64,000 nt of DNA. It comes from Chiua virens. Taxonomy: Eukaryota > Basidiomycota > Agaricomycetes > Boletales > Boletaceae. Location of the stretch: positions 1,054,001 through 1,118,000 of the forward strand of contig JAHNUO010000008.1 of assembly GCA_019787685.1 (NCBI GenBank), read 5' to 3'. The position numbers and the translations under genes are program-made. Under the pieces are notes generated by a model. That model was not told the DNA's origin. It saw only the letters and a list, made by a program, of their open reading frames with translations, and searched no databases. Of the stretch, positions 13,601-23,637 are shown one piece after another. The first letter of the stretch is position 1, and each line of letters opens with the position of its first letter.

Positions 13601-15574
13601 CAGGTTCTTGTGGTCAGAGAAGACAGTAACAGGGTGCGCGCTGCCGTGGAGGTGGTGGTGCCAGGCCTTGAGGGAACAGATGACCACAAGGAGTTCGCGA
13701 TCGTAGATGTCGTAGTTTCTCTCGGCAGCATTGAATGACTGAGAGAGGTAGGAACAAGGTTTCCAGTCACCGTTTGCGTTGGTCTGGAGGAGCACACCAC
13801 CGGTTGCGTACTTAGAGGCATCAGTGGCGATGGCGAAGGGTCGAGAGGTGTCAGGAAACCGAAGTACAGGATCTGTGGTAAAAGCCTTTTTGAGGCGTTC
13901 GAAGGCGGAGATCTGGGAGGGCCCCCAAGTCCAAGGGGCGTCTTTCTTGGTGAGGTCAACGAGGGGTCAAGCGATGGTCGAGTAGTCGGGAATGAACCGA
14001 TGGTAGAAGTTGGCGAAACCCATGAACGATCTGACGTCCTTGAGTTTGGTGGGTGTTGGCCAGTCTGCAATACCGGCAACCTTGACGGGGTCCATGGCGA
14101 GTTCACCTGGTCGGGCAATCATGCCAAGGTATTCTACTTTGGTGGTGGCAAAGTGGCATTTTTTGAGTTTCAAGTGAAGGTCAAGTTCCTTCATGCGGGC
14201 AAGGACACATTTGGTGCATTCGGTGTGGGTTGCCTCATCTTCTGAGAAGATGAGGAGATCGTCCATGTAGATGACGAGCCATCCCTCGGCGATCATGTTG
14301 CGGAAGGAGTTGTTCATGAAACGTTGGAAGGTTGCAGGGGAGTTGGTCAGTCCAAAGAACATGACCGTGGGTTCGAAGAGACTGCGGTGAGTGATGAATG
14401 CAGCCTTCCATTGGTGTCCATCCTTGATGTGAACATTGTTGTAACCCCATCAGACATCAAACTTGGTAAACAGTTTGGCGTCCTTTAGCTTGTTGACGAG
14501 GTCGGAGATGAGAGGAAGGGGGTAAGCGTTGCGAACAGTATGTTCGTTGACGTAGTGGTAATCCTGACAAGGATGGAGTTTACCATCCTTCTTTTTGACA
14601 AAGAAGAAGGGGGACGCTTGAGGGGAGTTCGAGGGGCGGATCTTGCCATTGGCAAGATGTTCGTTGATGAAGTCGTCGGTGGCCTTGCGCTCGTCGGGGG
14701 ACAAGGGGTAGACCTTTCCGACCTTCGGTTGAAAGGTGTCTTTCAGATGGATTTCGTGGTCACAGGACCTAGAGGGAGGCATCTGATTGAAGGGTTCCTT
14801 CGCAAATACAGATTCAAATTCCGAATATTCCGGAGGAAGGGTGATCTTGGGTTTCTTTGCTGTGGCTGCAAGGGCGGTAGCATTGGTGAGCTTCTCGGGT
14901 TGAGTGGTCCAAACGAAGCGTTGTCCAGCACGCATGATGTGATTGATGGAGTGTTGCACGGATTGGGTCGTAAAATGGTGCCCAGTTTTGGTGCCGAGGT
15001 AGTCGTAGAGTTTGCCGTCCCAGACGGGATCGACATCGAGATGGCGGACGGGACGGATGGGAGGTGAATGAGCGAGTCGGGTGGAGTGTTTTGGTTCGTC
15101 GGTGGTGATGGGAGGGAGATCTGGCTCAGGTGTGGATACGGTGATGGTTTTGGCAACCCAATCAATGATTGGATTGGTCGCTTTCAGCCAGGGAAGTCCT
15201 AGGATAACATTTTCAGAACCACAGTGGATGACGTGGAACTTAATATGCTGGAGTACTCCGCCGAGGGCGATCCGGAGGGTAGTGGTGAATTTGATATCAC
15301 CGTTCTTGTTCATGGTAGAATCAACGTTCCTAACTGGGATGGGTTTCAGAAGGCGTTCTTTCGGGAACTTGTGTTTCTGGACAAAGTGCCAGTCGATGCA
15401 GTTTATCCCAGCTCCAGAGTCAATGAGAGCGCAGGTGTCGACATCTTGGGAAGTAGCAGTAGTGTTCAATCTAACAGGAATTTGCATAGATTGAGATGAA
15501 AGTTCAGCTACAAGTACATGGGTACGAGAATGGGAAGATACCGGCGTCAAATCGGTCTTCCTCCTTAAAAACCC
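10637..15574 (-). pseudogene. pol: pol of copy A3, multiple TGA stops
   Basis: Runs on the minus strand from the gag overlap (heptamer GGGTTTT at 15568-15574) to TAG at 10637-10639. The protease keeps Asp-Ser-Gly-Ala (about 15400), RT has YMDD (about 14268), followed by RNase H, integrase, chromodomain (about 11950-12100) and the C-terminal extension with a CCHC knuckle near 11040. In-frame TGA codons occur at 14450, about 13976, 13208, 12287, 11678, 11219 and 10751; sister copies have CGA at most of these sites. The frame is otherwise largely kept, so decay is by point change rather than by rearrangement. Confidence 0.9.
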
Positions 15575-17337
15575 ATGACCAGAGTGGCCACCTTGTTGAC
15601 GCTCATGGCGTCCTCGTCATCCTCCTCCACTTCTACCAACGCGGGAACAGGGTCAGGTTTTGGGGTGGTCTTCCTAACCTTCTTGGAGGAGGATGCGGCA
15701 GGGGTTTTGGTCAAGAATGCTGTGCAGGCAGACATTTGATGTCCGGGTTTGTGACAGCGGAAACAGAGTTTTTGTTTGAAGCATCGCTTTCGCTCTGCTT
15801 CAGTCAACTTTGGAACATAGATGGCGTCTACGTCCATGGCGTTGGGGTCTCGCTCCTTCTTGCGAGGGTGGTTGTCATGGAAGACGACGGCAGCGGTGGG
15901 CTTCTTGTTTCGGCAGGCTATCTCATCGGCACGTTCTGTCATATACCGCTCCATTCTCCGTTCCTCCGGATATAACTCCATTTCTCTTAGACGATAACTC
16001 CGGGTCAATCTCCCTCAGGACACAACTCCACGACCCCGGACCTCCATTACGTATATATGTTTCCTCTTTTATATTAGTACATAACCTGTGTCTCGCTTAC
16101 GAGCACAGCTCCGGCTTTCTCAGTACCCGACTTACCTCCGGCTATGTAGTTTCCCGATCTTCCGTCTTACTCAGTTCTTACCAACTCCGTTACTAATCTC
16201 CATTCCACTCCGAGTATATAAACTGTAATACCCTGACTGTGTACCCTTAGTCTGAATATTAGTTTATTTGTACGACTCACTCCGAACACTCCGTAAGACC
16301 TTGACGGTCTTTACTCCGCTCAACTCCACTTTATGTGTTGAGTCATATATCTACCTCTGTTCTCCGCACGTCCGAAATATAGGGACAGACTGTGACAAGG
16401 GCGCACCACATACGGTGAAGCCAAGTCCCGTCCGACGCTACAACTCCGGAGATCCAGAGTTGGCTACCTCCGAGTCACATGGTCTCTAACACGTTCCCAT
16501 TGGGTTTTGAAATGGACGGCCTGGGTATACCACTTATTGATCGTGGTAGGAACCATATCCATCCCTTGGATGTGCCGCATGAGGGAAGGTGGGAGGCCGG
16601 CCACGAAGAAGTTGATGAGGACTGAGTCAGAGCCTGCAAGTCCTGCGGTGACGACCTTGTTTTGGAAGGAGGAGATATACGAGGGGACATCCTTGTTTTT
16701 GGTAGAGCGGGTGGTGGAGAGCCAAGCGATGGTGTCTCCCTTGGTGTCATGGTGTTTGAAGTCCTTTCGGAACTCTGTCTGCCAGTCAGTCCAGGTACCA
16801 AAGGATCTGGCGGTGATGGACTTGGCGCGGAACATGTCGGCCCAAGTCAAAGCAGATCTTTCAGTCATGAAGGAGAGTGCGAATGCAACTCGTTTGTTCT
16901 CGGTGTTGTAGACATCTTCATTAACGAAGAGGTAGGTGGCGACGTCGTTGAGCCAGGGTATAGCTCGGTCATAGGAGCCGTCGAAGGTGGCGGGTTTTCC
17001 GAGACAAAGTTCAACTGCCTTGTTAGACATGCTGGTCGAGGTGGTGGTGGGTTGTGGTAGTCTTATCGGGGGTGTGACGATAGACGGGTTCAGGTTCCAG
17101 ATAGATGGTGGTCCGGGGTTCGGCCTTTGTGGGGTCGTAGGGGACGCGAAGGTGGCAAGTGCGGGGAGGTCAAGTGATTGATGAAGACGGTCAGCTAATC
17201 GCTGGGTTTCGTCCTCCGAGTCCGACATTGATGTCAAAGTCTGCTTCCTGAGGTTCAGAAAGTGGGGTCGAAGGTTCGGGGTTTTCGTCAGATAGATCAG
17301 ACGATGGAGTGTTGGAGGCCCGGAGATCCCAGGTGGG
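15565..17337 (-). pseudogene. gag: gag of copy A3, interrupted by a solo LTR
   Basis: Gag capsid region (16492-17237) and nucleocapsid region (15565-15931), with a CCHC knuckle near 15740 (CFRCHKPGHQMSAC). The two parts are separated by a 555-bp solo LTR; joining across one copy of the pentamer CGTTC restores the gag frame as in A4. The N-terminal acidic part is shifted in frame near 17225. The stop TAA at 15565-15567 follows the heptamer GGGTTTT directly. Confidence 0.87.
15937..16491. repeat. Solo LTR of a third family (C) inside A3 gag
   Basis: 555 bp, starts TGTCAT and ends TAACA, flanked by perfect pentamers CGTTC (15932-15936 and 16492-16496). It contains a TATA-like GTATATAAA near 16213 and is peppered with the pentamer CTCCG. 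No internal coding region is present, so it is a solo LTR left by LTR-LTR recombination. Family and strand are undecided; in reverse it would start TGTTAGAGA, which resembles many fungal Copia LTRs. Confidence 0.8.
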
Positions 17338-17410
17338 GTTCAAGAGTGGACGGGTGGGAGGTTGTCCTGCAATGGTGGGCAGCTAGCTGCGCGAAGGCAG
17401 GCTGTATTGG

Positions 17411-17795
17411 TAGTCTTGATCTTATGTTACGATAGTTCCAGGTAGGACCTAGCATAGCCGCAAAAGCGCCAAGTACCAAGTGGCTGCGATAACTCAAACA
17501 ACCACCACTTGATACGTGGTGCACTGAAGAGTCAAACGAGGGTTTCTGGTCAGTGGGTTGCTACCAGAGAGACGAGTGAAAACTCAGGCGTTGCTGAGAG
17601 TTGTCCGGTTGGGAATCTATACCCGAGGGACGGTCAAGGGTCAAGGGTTGACTACAATGAGTCCAAGTGTTCAAGTAGGACTAAGAGTAGTCCGGTCGAG
17701 TGGGCACAGGCGCTGTGGCGAGTGGAGCAGAGATACTCAGCTAGATTGCGGAGATCAAGACTAGTGTACATGAGTATTGCTGCAAGGTATTTATA
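17411..17795 (-). promoter_or_regulatory. TATA box and self-priming pair of copy A3
   Basis: On the minus strand TATAAATA lies at 17795-17788; 32 nt downstream, at 17763-17752, is TAGTCTTGATCT. The site two bases inside the 5' LTR boundary (17411-17422) is its exact 12-nt complement. In Tf1-type elements the first bases of the mRNA fold back onto such a site to prime reverse transcription, so this pair predicts the transcript start and the primer site. No match to a tRNA 3' end was evident by eye. Confidence 0.75.
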
Positions 17796-18150
17796 CTACG
17801 AGAATCGTGCACGGACCAAGTAACTAAAAAAGGGAAGGCCAGAAGAGCGGAAGGGTTAAGGGCCAAAAAGGGAAGTGCACGATCTAAAAGGGAAGTCGTA
17901 CAATGCGAAGGCAACGGACGATGATGAAGTTGAAATGACAAATGTGAAGCCATCGGAAGATGACGAGAATGAAATGAGTAAGTACGATGCCATCGGAAGA
18001 TGACGAGACTGAAATGAGTAAGCACTCGGGTAAAGCCGGTGCAGGGTTACAAAGGTGAAAGGGGAACAAGTATGGATGAACATACGAAGATACCTAGGTA
18101 TCGAGTGAAGTGAAACGCACGAGTGAGACGAAAAGAAAGAAATCGTAACA
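17425..18150 (-). repeat. 5' LTR of copy A3
   Basis: 726 bp, TGTTAC...GTAACA, paired with 9869-10594. It carries the promoter elements described in the next entry. Confidence 0.9.
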
Positions 18151-18379
18151 GCCCCGTCATCCATCTACATCATCCTCCTCGATGAACTTGTCTTCATTGT
18201 CTCACTGCAACATCCACTCTGTACTCCCTGTACCCCCACCTCAACGAGCCTGCCACCATGTGTGACAATGTTCCACATCTCCTGATCGACGCTTGGCATC
18301 CCCATGTGATGACCCCATTGACAATGAGGGCTATGCCAACATCACTGGCAGTCCTGTCCGTGATGTGTTCGATTTCTAG
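18151..18379 (+). pseudogene. pol: C-terminal tail of copy A2 pol, displaced by A3
   Basis: Continuation of the A2 reading frame beyond the A3 insertion: serine-rich stretch, then the terminal signature (acidic IDNEGYANITGSPV run) shared with A1, A3 and A4, and TAG at 18377-18379, followed by the polypurine tract at about 18412-18421. Joining 9868 to about 18155 restores the arrangement seen in A1. Confidence 0.85.
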
Positions 18380-18421
18380 AGATGATCTTCGCTTGGTGCT
18401 TTGATTATACTCTGGGGGTAA

Positions 18422-18974
18422 TGTTACAATTTCTTTCTTTCGTTTCACTTGTACTACTTCACTTCACTCGATACCTAGGTATCCTCGTACATTCATCCGT
18501 ACTCGTTCCTCTTTTACCTTTGTAACTCCGCACCGGCTTTACCCAAGTGCTTACTCATTTCATTCTCGTCATCATTCAATGGCTTCACATGTGTGATTTC
18601 ATCTTCATCATTGTCCGCTGCCTTCGCATCGTACAATTCCTCCTTTTGGGCCTTTATCCCTTCTGCTCTTCTTGCCCACCCCCTTTTGGATATTGTGCAC
18701 TTCCCTTTTGGCCCTTGGCCCTTCCGCTCTTCTTGGCCTCCCCTTTTAGTTACTTGGTCTGTGCACAATTCTCATAGTATAAATACCTTGCAGCGATACT
18801 CCTGTACTCTAGTCTTGATCTCCACAATCTAGCTGAGTATCTCTGCTCCACTCGCCTCAGTGCCTGTGACCACTCGACTGGACTACTCTTAGTCCTACTT
18901 GAACACTCAGACTCATCATAGTCAACCCTTGACCCTTGACCGACCCTCAGGTATAGATTCCCAACCGGACAACT
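18422..18974 (+). repeat. 3' LTR of copy A2, truncated
   Basis: Starts TGTTACAATT after the polypurine tract and matches family A LTRs (TATA box near 18778-18785). Homology stops at about 18974, 170-180 bp before the expected GTAACA end. The following base pairs are Plavaka transposase coding sequence, so a deletion or illegitimate joining removed the LTR end. Confidence 0.85.
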
Positions 18975-21588
18975 TTAATCTGTTTGCGGGTTGTTGACAT
19001 GATAGTGGTGGCCTGAGAGAGATATCTGAATTCCATGAGGGAGTGAAGTGTGATTATAACTTCCAGAACAGTTGCACCAGCAATAACTACAATGATGTAT
19101 TGTTGGACATCTCTCTGGACCCTTCCGGTAACCTGCTTCAACTTCGTGATTCCACAGGAAAAATGCTGCAGGCCAGTGATAGGAGGGATAATCAAAAATC
19201 AAAAATCTAATTCAGTGGCACTGAGAGCGTGTATGCACCATTTGACGTCATGATCCCAAAATTCCCCATGCCATTCATGTAAACATTCAGGAGTAATGAA
19301 TTCGGAGGGCTGAGCGAAAGGCCAGTCGTGCCAAAACAGGTGTGACACCCCACTGAGCCTAAATGGTTCACACGCTGTGAAATATTTCTCAACATCGTGG
19401 GGATCAAATTCAATAGATGCCAACTGGCCAAGTGTGGTAGCTGCTGTGCAAGGTGGATGACAATCAGGATTGCCGAAGTCCTGATATGTTGTGGTGGTGA
19501 CAGGCGAGGTATTGTTATGCACACATGCCAGCATGCATGCCTCCAGTGTGTCTATGATATACGATGCCAAAGGAGTAAAGCAGTAGCATGAACCTCTGTT
19601 AGGGTCTGACATCATTCGACCAGAGTGTGCAGCCTGTTTGAGAGGTTTGAGTACCATATCAAGACACTGGTGGAAAAGTCGAGCTTTGAGGACAGACCGG
19701 ATTCTAGAATTGCGATGGGTGAATTCTGGAATTGGAAGTAATGCCAACAGTAAGAAGGCATGCAAGGAGCCTTTGTTCCTCACTTCCATCTTGATGTTCG
19801 CTAGGCTGATCAGCAATGGATGTGCAACCTTTCCACCACACATATTCGTGATGTTCGTCTTGTCGGACGACAGGATAACACCGCAGAGTGTCACACCAGC
19901 AGGTACCTTTGTCTACGCAGTTTGGCAAATGAATGATCATCTAAATGAAGAATACTGTTGTAGGGAATAGGTATTCCCTGTGCTCACATAGCACGTTTCC
20001 ACACTCTGTCGTCACCCGATCCCAATCTTGATCTGTCTGCTTGTGTGAACTCATCCAGATTGCTGTATCCGCGCCCGTTTTGCCTTGGACTCTTTTATTT
20101 TATTTTTGATGCTCCTTATTCATACTTAGCATTGGCTAGACCATGTCATGCAGCCCTTGCAGGGACGTTTGGGTGCCTCTCGAACTTTATACCATATGAA
20201 AACCTTCTTTTATTATTATGCTTACTTAGGACGAGTCTGAGGGTATTCCCGAGGACTATAAATTCACTGTATTGACAAAATACAGTAGCTTTTGCCCGTG
20301 TGCATCTGTCTCACATCGTTTTCAGTCGACGTTCGTTTTCTCTTGCTCTCCTTGTATTTTCTTGATCCAGATTGGACTGCCATGTCTGCTTTTCTATCCG
20401 TTTTAATCCGGATTCGCCCTGGATTCATCTCGGACTACTCAAAAACCATTATTCATCGTTCACCAACTCAGTGTTGTCCCTGGGTCGAATGGAATTGCAT
20501 TCCTTCACCCTCTTTTCTATTTCTTTCAATCCTCCTGAGTATTGCACTACAGCTGGGATATATTACCTTCACCGTGACTCACCTGTAGGTCCCAGGCACT
20601 ATCGCTACTCATCCATTCGGTAAAAACCCTCTCATCACGCTCAGCTGTCATGAATAAGTGAAAGGGTGAATAATCCATTTTATCTGAGAAGTATGGATGG
20701 TTGAAGAGCAACTTGACGCAGTCTACAGGATCACGGAAATAAAGGTGGATGGGCTTCTTTGTTTCGTGCGAGGTGGAAACTACCTCGAAATTCCATTTCA
20801 GGGCAGCAGGTAGCAGCTCAACCCAGGAACATAGTTCCTTTGCTGTTTGAAAGGAAAGCATCATTTTCTTCGCCTGGGTAATGTTTGATCAGCAATGAGT
20901 TTGAGCAACCCCCTGTGAATACACCTACCGCGGGCAAAGAAAGGAACTCGTCAATAGCCGCCAAGCTAAGCCGTGAGGTTATCAAAAAATTTGCCATCTT
21001 CCAATTGTCGAGGTTGGCAAAAGGGTAGTAAAGATTGTATTTGCAGTAGAGAGAAAATGGATCTGAATCGAACCGAGAGAGCAATGTTTCCCCTTGCTCA
21101 AAAGTAGTGGAAGCACCAGGAAAGACATCAAGAATTCTTCCAAAAGAATCCACTACATCTGGCACAGGGATGGGAGGTGTGTGTGTGCGCTGCCTGAGAG
21201 GGGTGGATGGATGGTCATATTCTTCCCGACCATGAGGCTGGGGAGAATTAGTCTCATACTCAGAACCACGTTCAAAATCAAATTGAAAATTGTATCTTGG
21301 GCTTAGAGGGGGTGGTGATTGTATATCGCCGTCTGAGTCATTGTTGTTGCCATCTACTAGTCCATTATCTTCCAAGTCCAAGTGGATTGCCACTGAAACT
21401 ACTCAAGTGTTCCAATCTCGGGCATTGCAAGCAGACTGAGGCTGTGCCTGGTGAGATGTGACTGCCTTGTCAGTGGAGAAACTCTTTAGACACTTGGGAC
21501 AGATTGGCATGCTAGTTGGTAGTTGGGTGAAATCACCGGCAGTACAGCACCACTTGTGAATTACATCATGATGCTCCTCTTCAAGCAA
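18975..21588 (-). pseudogene. Plavaka-type DNA transposase, truncated and decayed
   Basis: Minus-strand pieces in order: a C2H2-like zinc finger (21430-21510, CPKC...H...C), an acidic linker, the conserved FGRILDVFPGA block (about 21110), the NLYYPFA block, a frame change near 20860, the DPVDCVKLLFNHP block (about 20720), then LSSDKTNITNMCGGK (about 19850) and the DHDVKWCIHA block (about 19240), ending in ITKLKQVTGR. These blocks are characteristic of Plavaka transposases of Agaricomycetes. TGA codons interrupt the frame near 21403 and at 19199-19201. A 670-nt segment (19913-20582) has GTGAGT and TAG ends with matching phase, so it may be an unusually long intron or an insertion. The C-terminus is cut at 18975 by LTR sequence. 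Confidence 0.82.
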
Positions 21589-22288
21589 TCACCATGTATG
21601 TCGTCGACTTGTTTCTTATCCTTCATCTGGACTGACTCAGCCTATTTTAGAGCATTGTCCACACATGTTCTCGTTGACGTAGTTCACCTTTCCTCTTCCC
21701 TATGGTTTATTTTGGTCCCTTCCCATCTTCCGATGCTCCCCCACATTAACACGTTGTTTCTGTGTCATTTGAAGCTACCTCAAGATTGATTTATTTCAGA
21801 TGTTGTTATCTGCAGGAATTGCTATAGTGCTATTGTAATTGAGGTGCATTTTGTCACAATCTCTCGTGTGGCTACCCTGCAGTGTGCATGTACACAGTGT
21901 GACCACCCATTTCCTGAAGATCCATCATGGACACTGGCTTGAATAGTTCCACATCTCTTGGTGAGCACTAATGAACGCTCTTGTTTGATATGCAGCTCAT
22001 AAATACTTCGCTCAGTCTCTTTGCTTGATCCTGCACTACCCCCTTTCACGGTTGCTGCCTACGGTCTAGCAACTACTAGTCATTCATCACCATCCAGGTC
22101 CACTCACAATGCCCCACATCATTCTCCCTGTTACTCTCAATCCCTGGTGTGTGTGATAGTTCGCCAGGGTTTTTCATCCTCTTTCTTATACTCTTTTCTT
22201 AGATACCATGGACCAAACATTCATTAACACAGCCCACCTGGAGCCATCAGAGTCCTTTCTATGACCACAAGCATACATTGATGTTATG
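21589..22288. other. Non-coding stretch between Plavaka and cyclin pseudogene
   Basis: No open frame longer than about 90 codons with a recognisable match. The left part may be upstream sequence of the Plavaka gene and the right part, pyrimidine-rich up to 22200, upstream sequence of the cyclin copy. No terminal inverted repeat of Plavaka was recognised. Confidence 0.4.
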
Positions 22289-22720
22289 TGCCCGGAGTAT
22301 CCCCCCTCGTCACCCGACCTCATTGTGAAGTTACCCCACTTCATTGCCTATGATTCCCATAAGACTAGGTTCCACCCTTCTGTTCCCTTTGCTGCCCTCC
22401 TTCTCCAGTGCCTCAAGCTTCGATTTCCAACTGCTCAGAGTCTGGGGACGTAGGGTCATTGTTTCTTTATAATGGCCTTCATGCTCGTATCGAAGGTAAT
22501 CTGCAAACATACATAGTATCACACATCCTGGACCATCGCCACCCGGGGTATGTTCCAACCATGCGAGCACTATCAGATAGAGTGAGAGATGTGCCAGTAC
22601 CTTGAGTGGGAATTAAGTATCGATCCCGTCGTCCTCCAGGCGTTTGAGGATATACTTCGGAGGGATTTTGTCAGCCTTGGTTCAAGGTATCCAAGTCCCA
22701 CTCATATTCTTCCAGTACGA
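22289..22720 (+). pseudogene. Pcl-type cyclin pseudogene
   Basis: One frame reads through the cyclin box: FIAYDSHKTRFHPSVPFAAL near 22340, CLKLRFPTAQ near 22410, IMAFMLVSKVICK near 22465, then SWTIATRGMFQ and EMCQYLEWELSIDP near 22590-22620, ending in a DILRRDF run. This pattern is that of fungal PHO85-type cyclins. In-frame stops occur at about 22449, 22512 and 22587, so it cannot make a full protein. No intron is apparent. It lies just upstream of, and in the same direction as, the BRR2 pseudogene. Confidence 0.75.
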
Positions 22721-23216
22721 GGAAGTCTGTACTGCCACGTTCAGTGAACCTCTTTGGGGCGTCATCAAGTACCAGCCTGTCACCATCATATGGCCACCGG
22801 TATACCTTGCCCCCAGGAAAACCTGACCTTTCTGGGTACAACTATGGTGCCATTTCTTCCCTTGTCCTTACTGCCAACCTCCATGCTTCCACAGCGAGAC
22901 AAGGAACCAGATGGTGCACCAACCACTCTCGCAGGCCATACCGACCTCAAGGAGATGGGCTCGTGTGCCCAACGAGCCACACCCAAGGACATTGAGAAGA
23001 AGAAAAAAAACTGGAGACGCCAGTCGATACAGCGCTCTCGAAAAGGCTGCATCTACAAACATTGCTCAGAGGCTGGCTGGGTTCAGCATTTACATCATTG
23101 AGGCCACTCAAGACGTTGAGGGGTTGATGTACTGACCATGGACAGCAGAGATGCAAGAGGTCTATGAGCTCTTACTGTCAGCTGTGCACCAAATCCTTGG
23201 TGAACAAGCCCAGGAT

Positions 23217-23637
23217 TGAAACAACCTAGAACAACCTAGACTGTTAAAGTTGTAGTGGTGTAGTGAGAGGGGGTTCAGTCCAGTGAAGAGGCGAAAACTC
23301 CAAGAGAACTTTGTTAGAGCTCTCTGGCTTTGATTCATGGGGTTTATATACTACATGGATGTCGGAGTTCTAATCTGAGTATGAACTACGTAGATAAGCA
23401 TAATGCATCCTATTGGATGATAAGGTGTGAATAGATATGAGTCATAGATAAGAACATAGCCTTGCACTGCCGGTGATGAGTCAGTGATAAGGAGATAAGG
23501 GCATGAGGTGATGGATGCTGTGTTATTGTGGCAGCCAATCGGATATGATCCTTTGGACAGCCTTGTCATGAGGCATTTATCTTTAGAATAGGTTGAACGT
23601 TGGAGTTGTGAAGTGAGGAAAAGTTGATATCGTAACA
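23217..23637 (-). repeat. 3' LTR of copy B1
   Basis: 421 bp, TGAAAC...GTAACA on the plus strand. The pol frame ends inside it (stop at 23583-23585). Confidence 0.93.

Larger units (their letters stand above)
9869..18150 (-). mobile_element. Ty3/gypsy chromovirus copy A3, complete but decayed
   Basis: Full element of 8282 bp in reverse orientation: 3' LTR 9869-10594, pol, gag, 5' LTR 17425-18150. Both LTRs are 726 bp. Flanking pentamers are ACCCC (9864-9868) and GCCCC (18151-18155), a target duplicate with one mismatch. It lies inside A2, and its gag contains a solo LTR of another family (15937-16491). At least seven in-frame stops in pol make it inactive. Confidence 0.9.
6811..18974 (+). mobile_element. 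Ty3/gypsy chromovirus copy A2, split by A3 and truncated at both visible ends
   Basis: The left visible edge is in mid reverse transcriptase where A1 interrupts it; the part before 6811 and the 5' LTR are outside the window. The coding frame runs to 9868, is split by A3 (9869-18150), and continues at 18151 to the stop at 18377-18379. The 3' LTR begins at 18422 and breaks off at about 18974 against Plavaka sequence. It is therefore an old element that received later insertions. Confidence 0.85.

Noticed and set aside
18547..18832. Cys/Phe/Ser-rich open frames repeated in all family A LTRs
   Set aside because: They lie wholly within LTR U3 sequence, change freely between copies and match no protein; LTR shadows.
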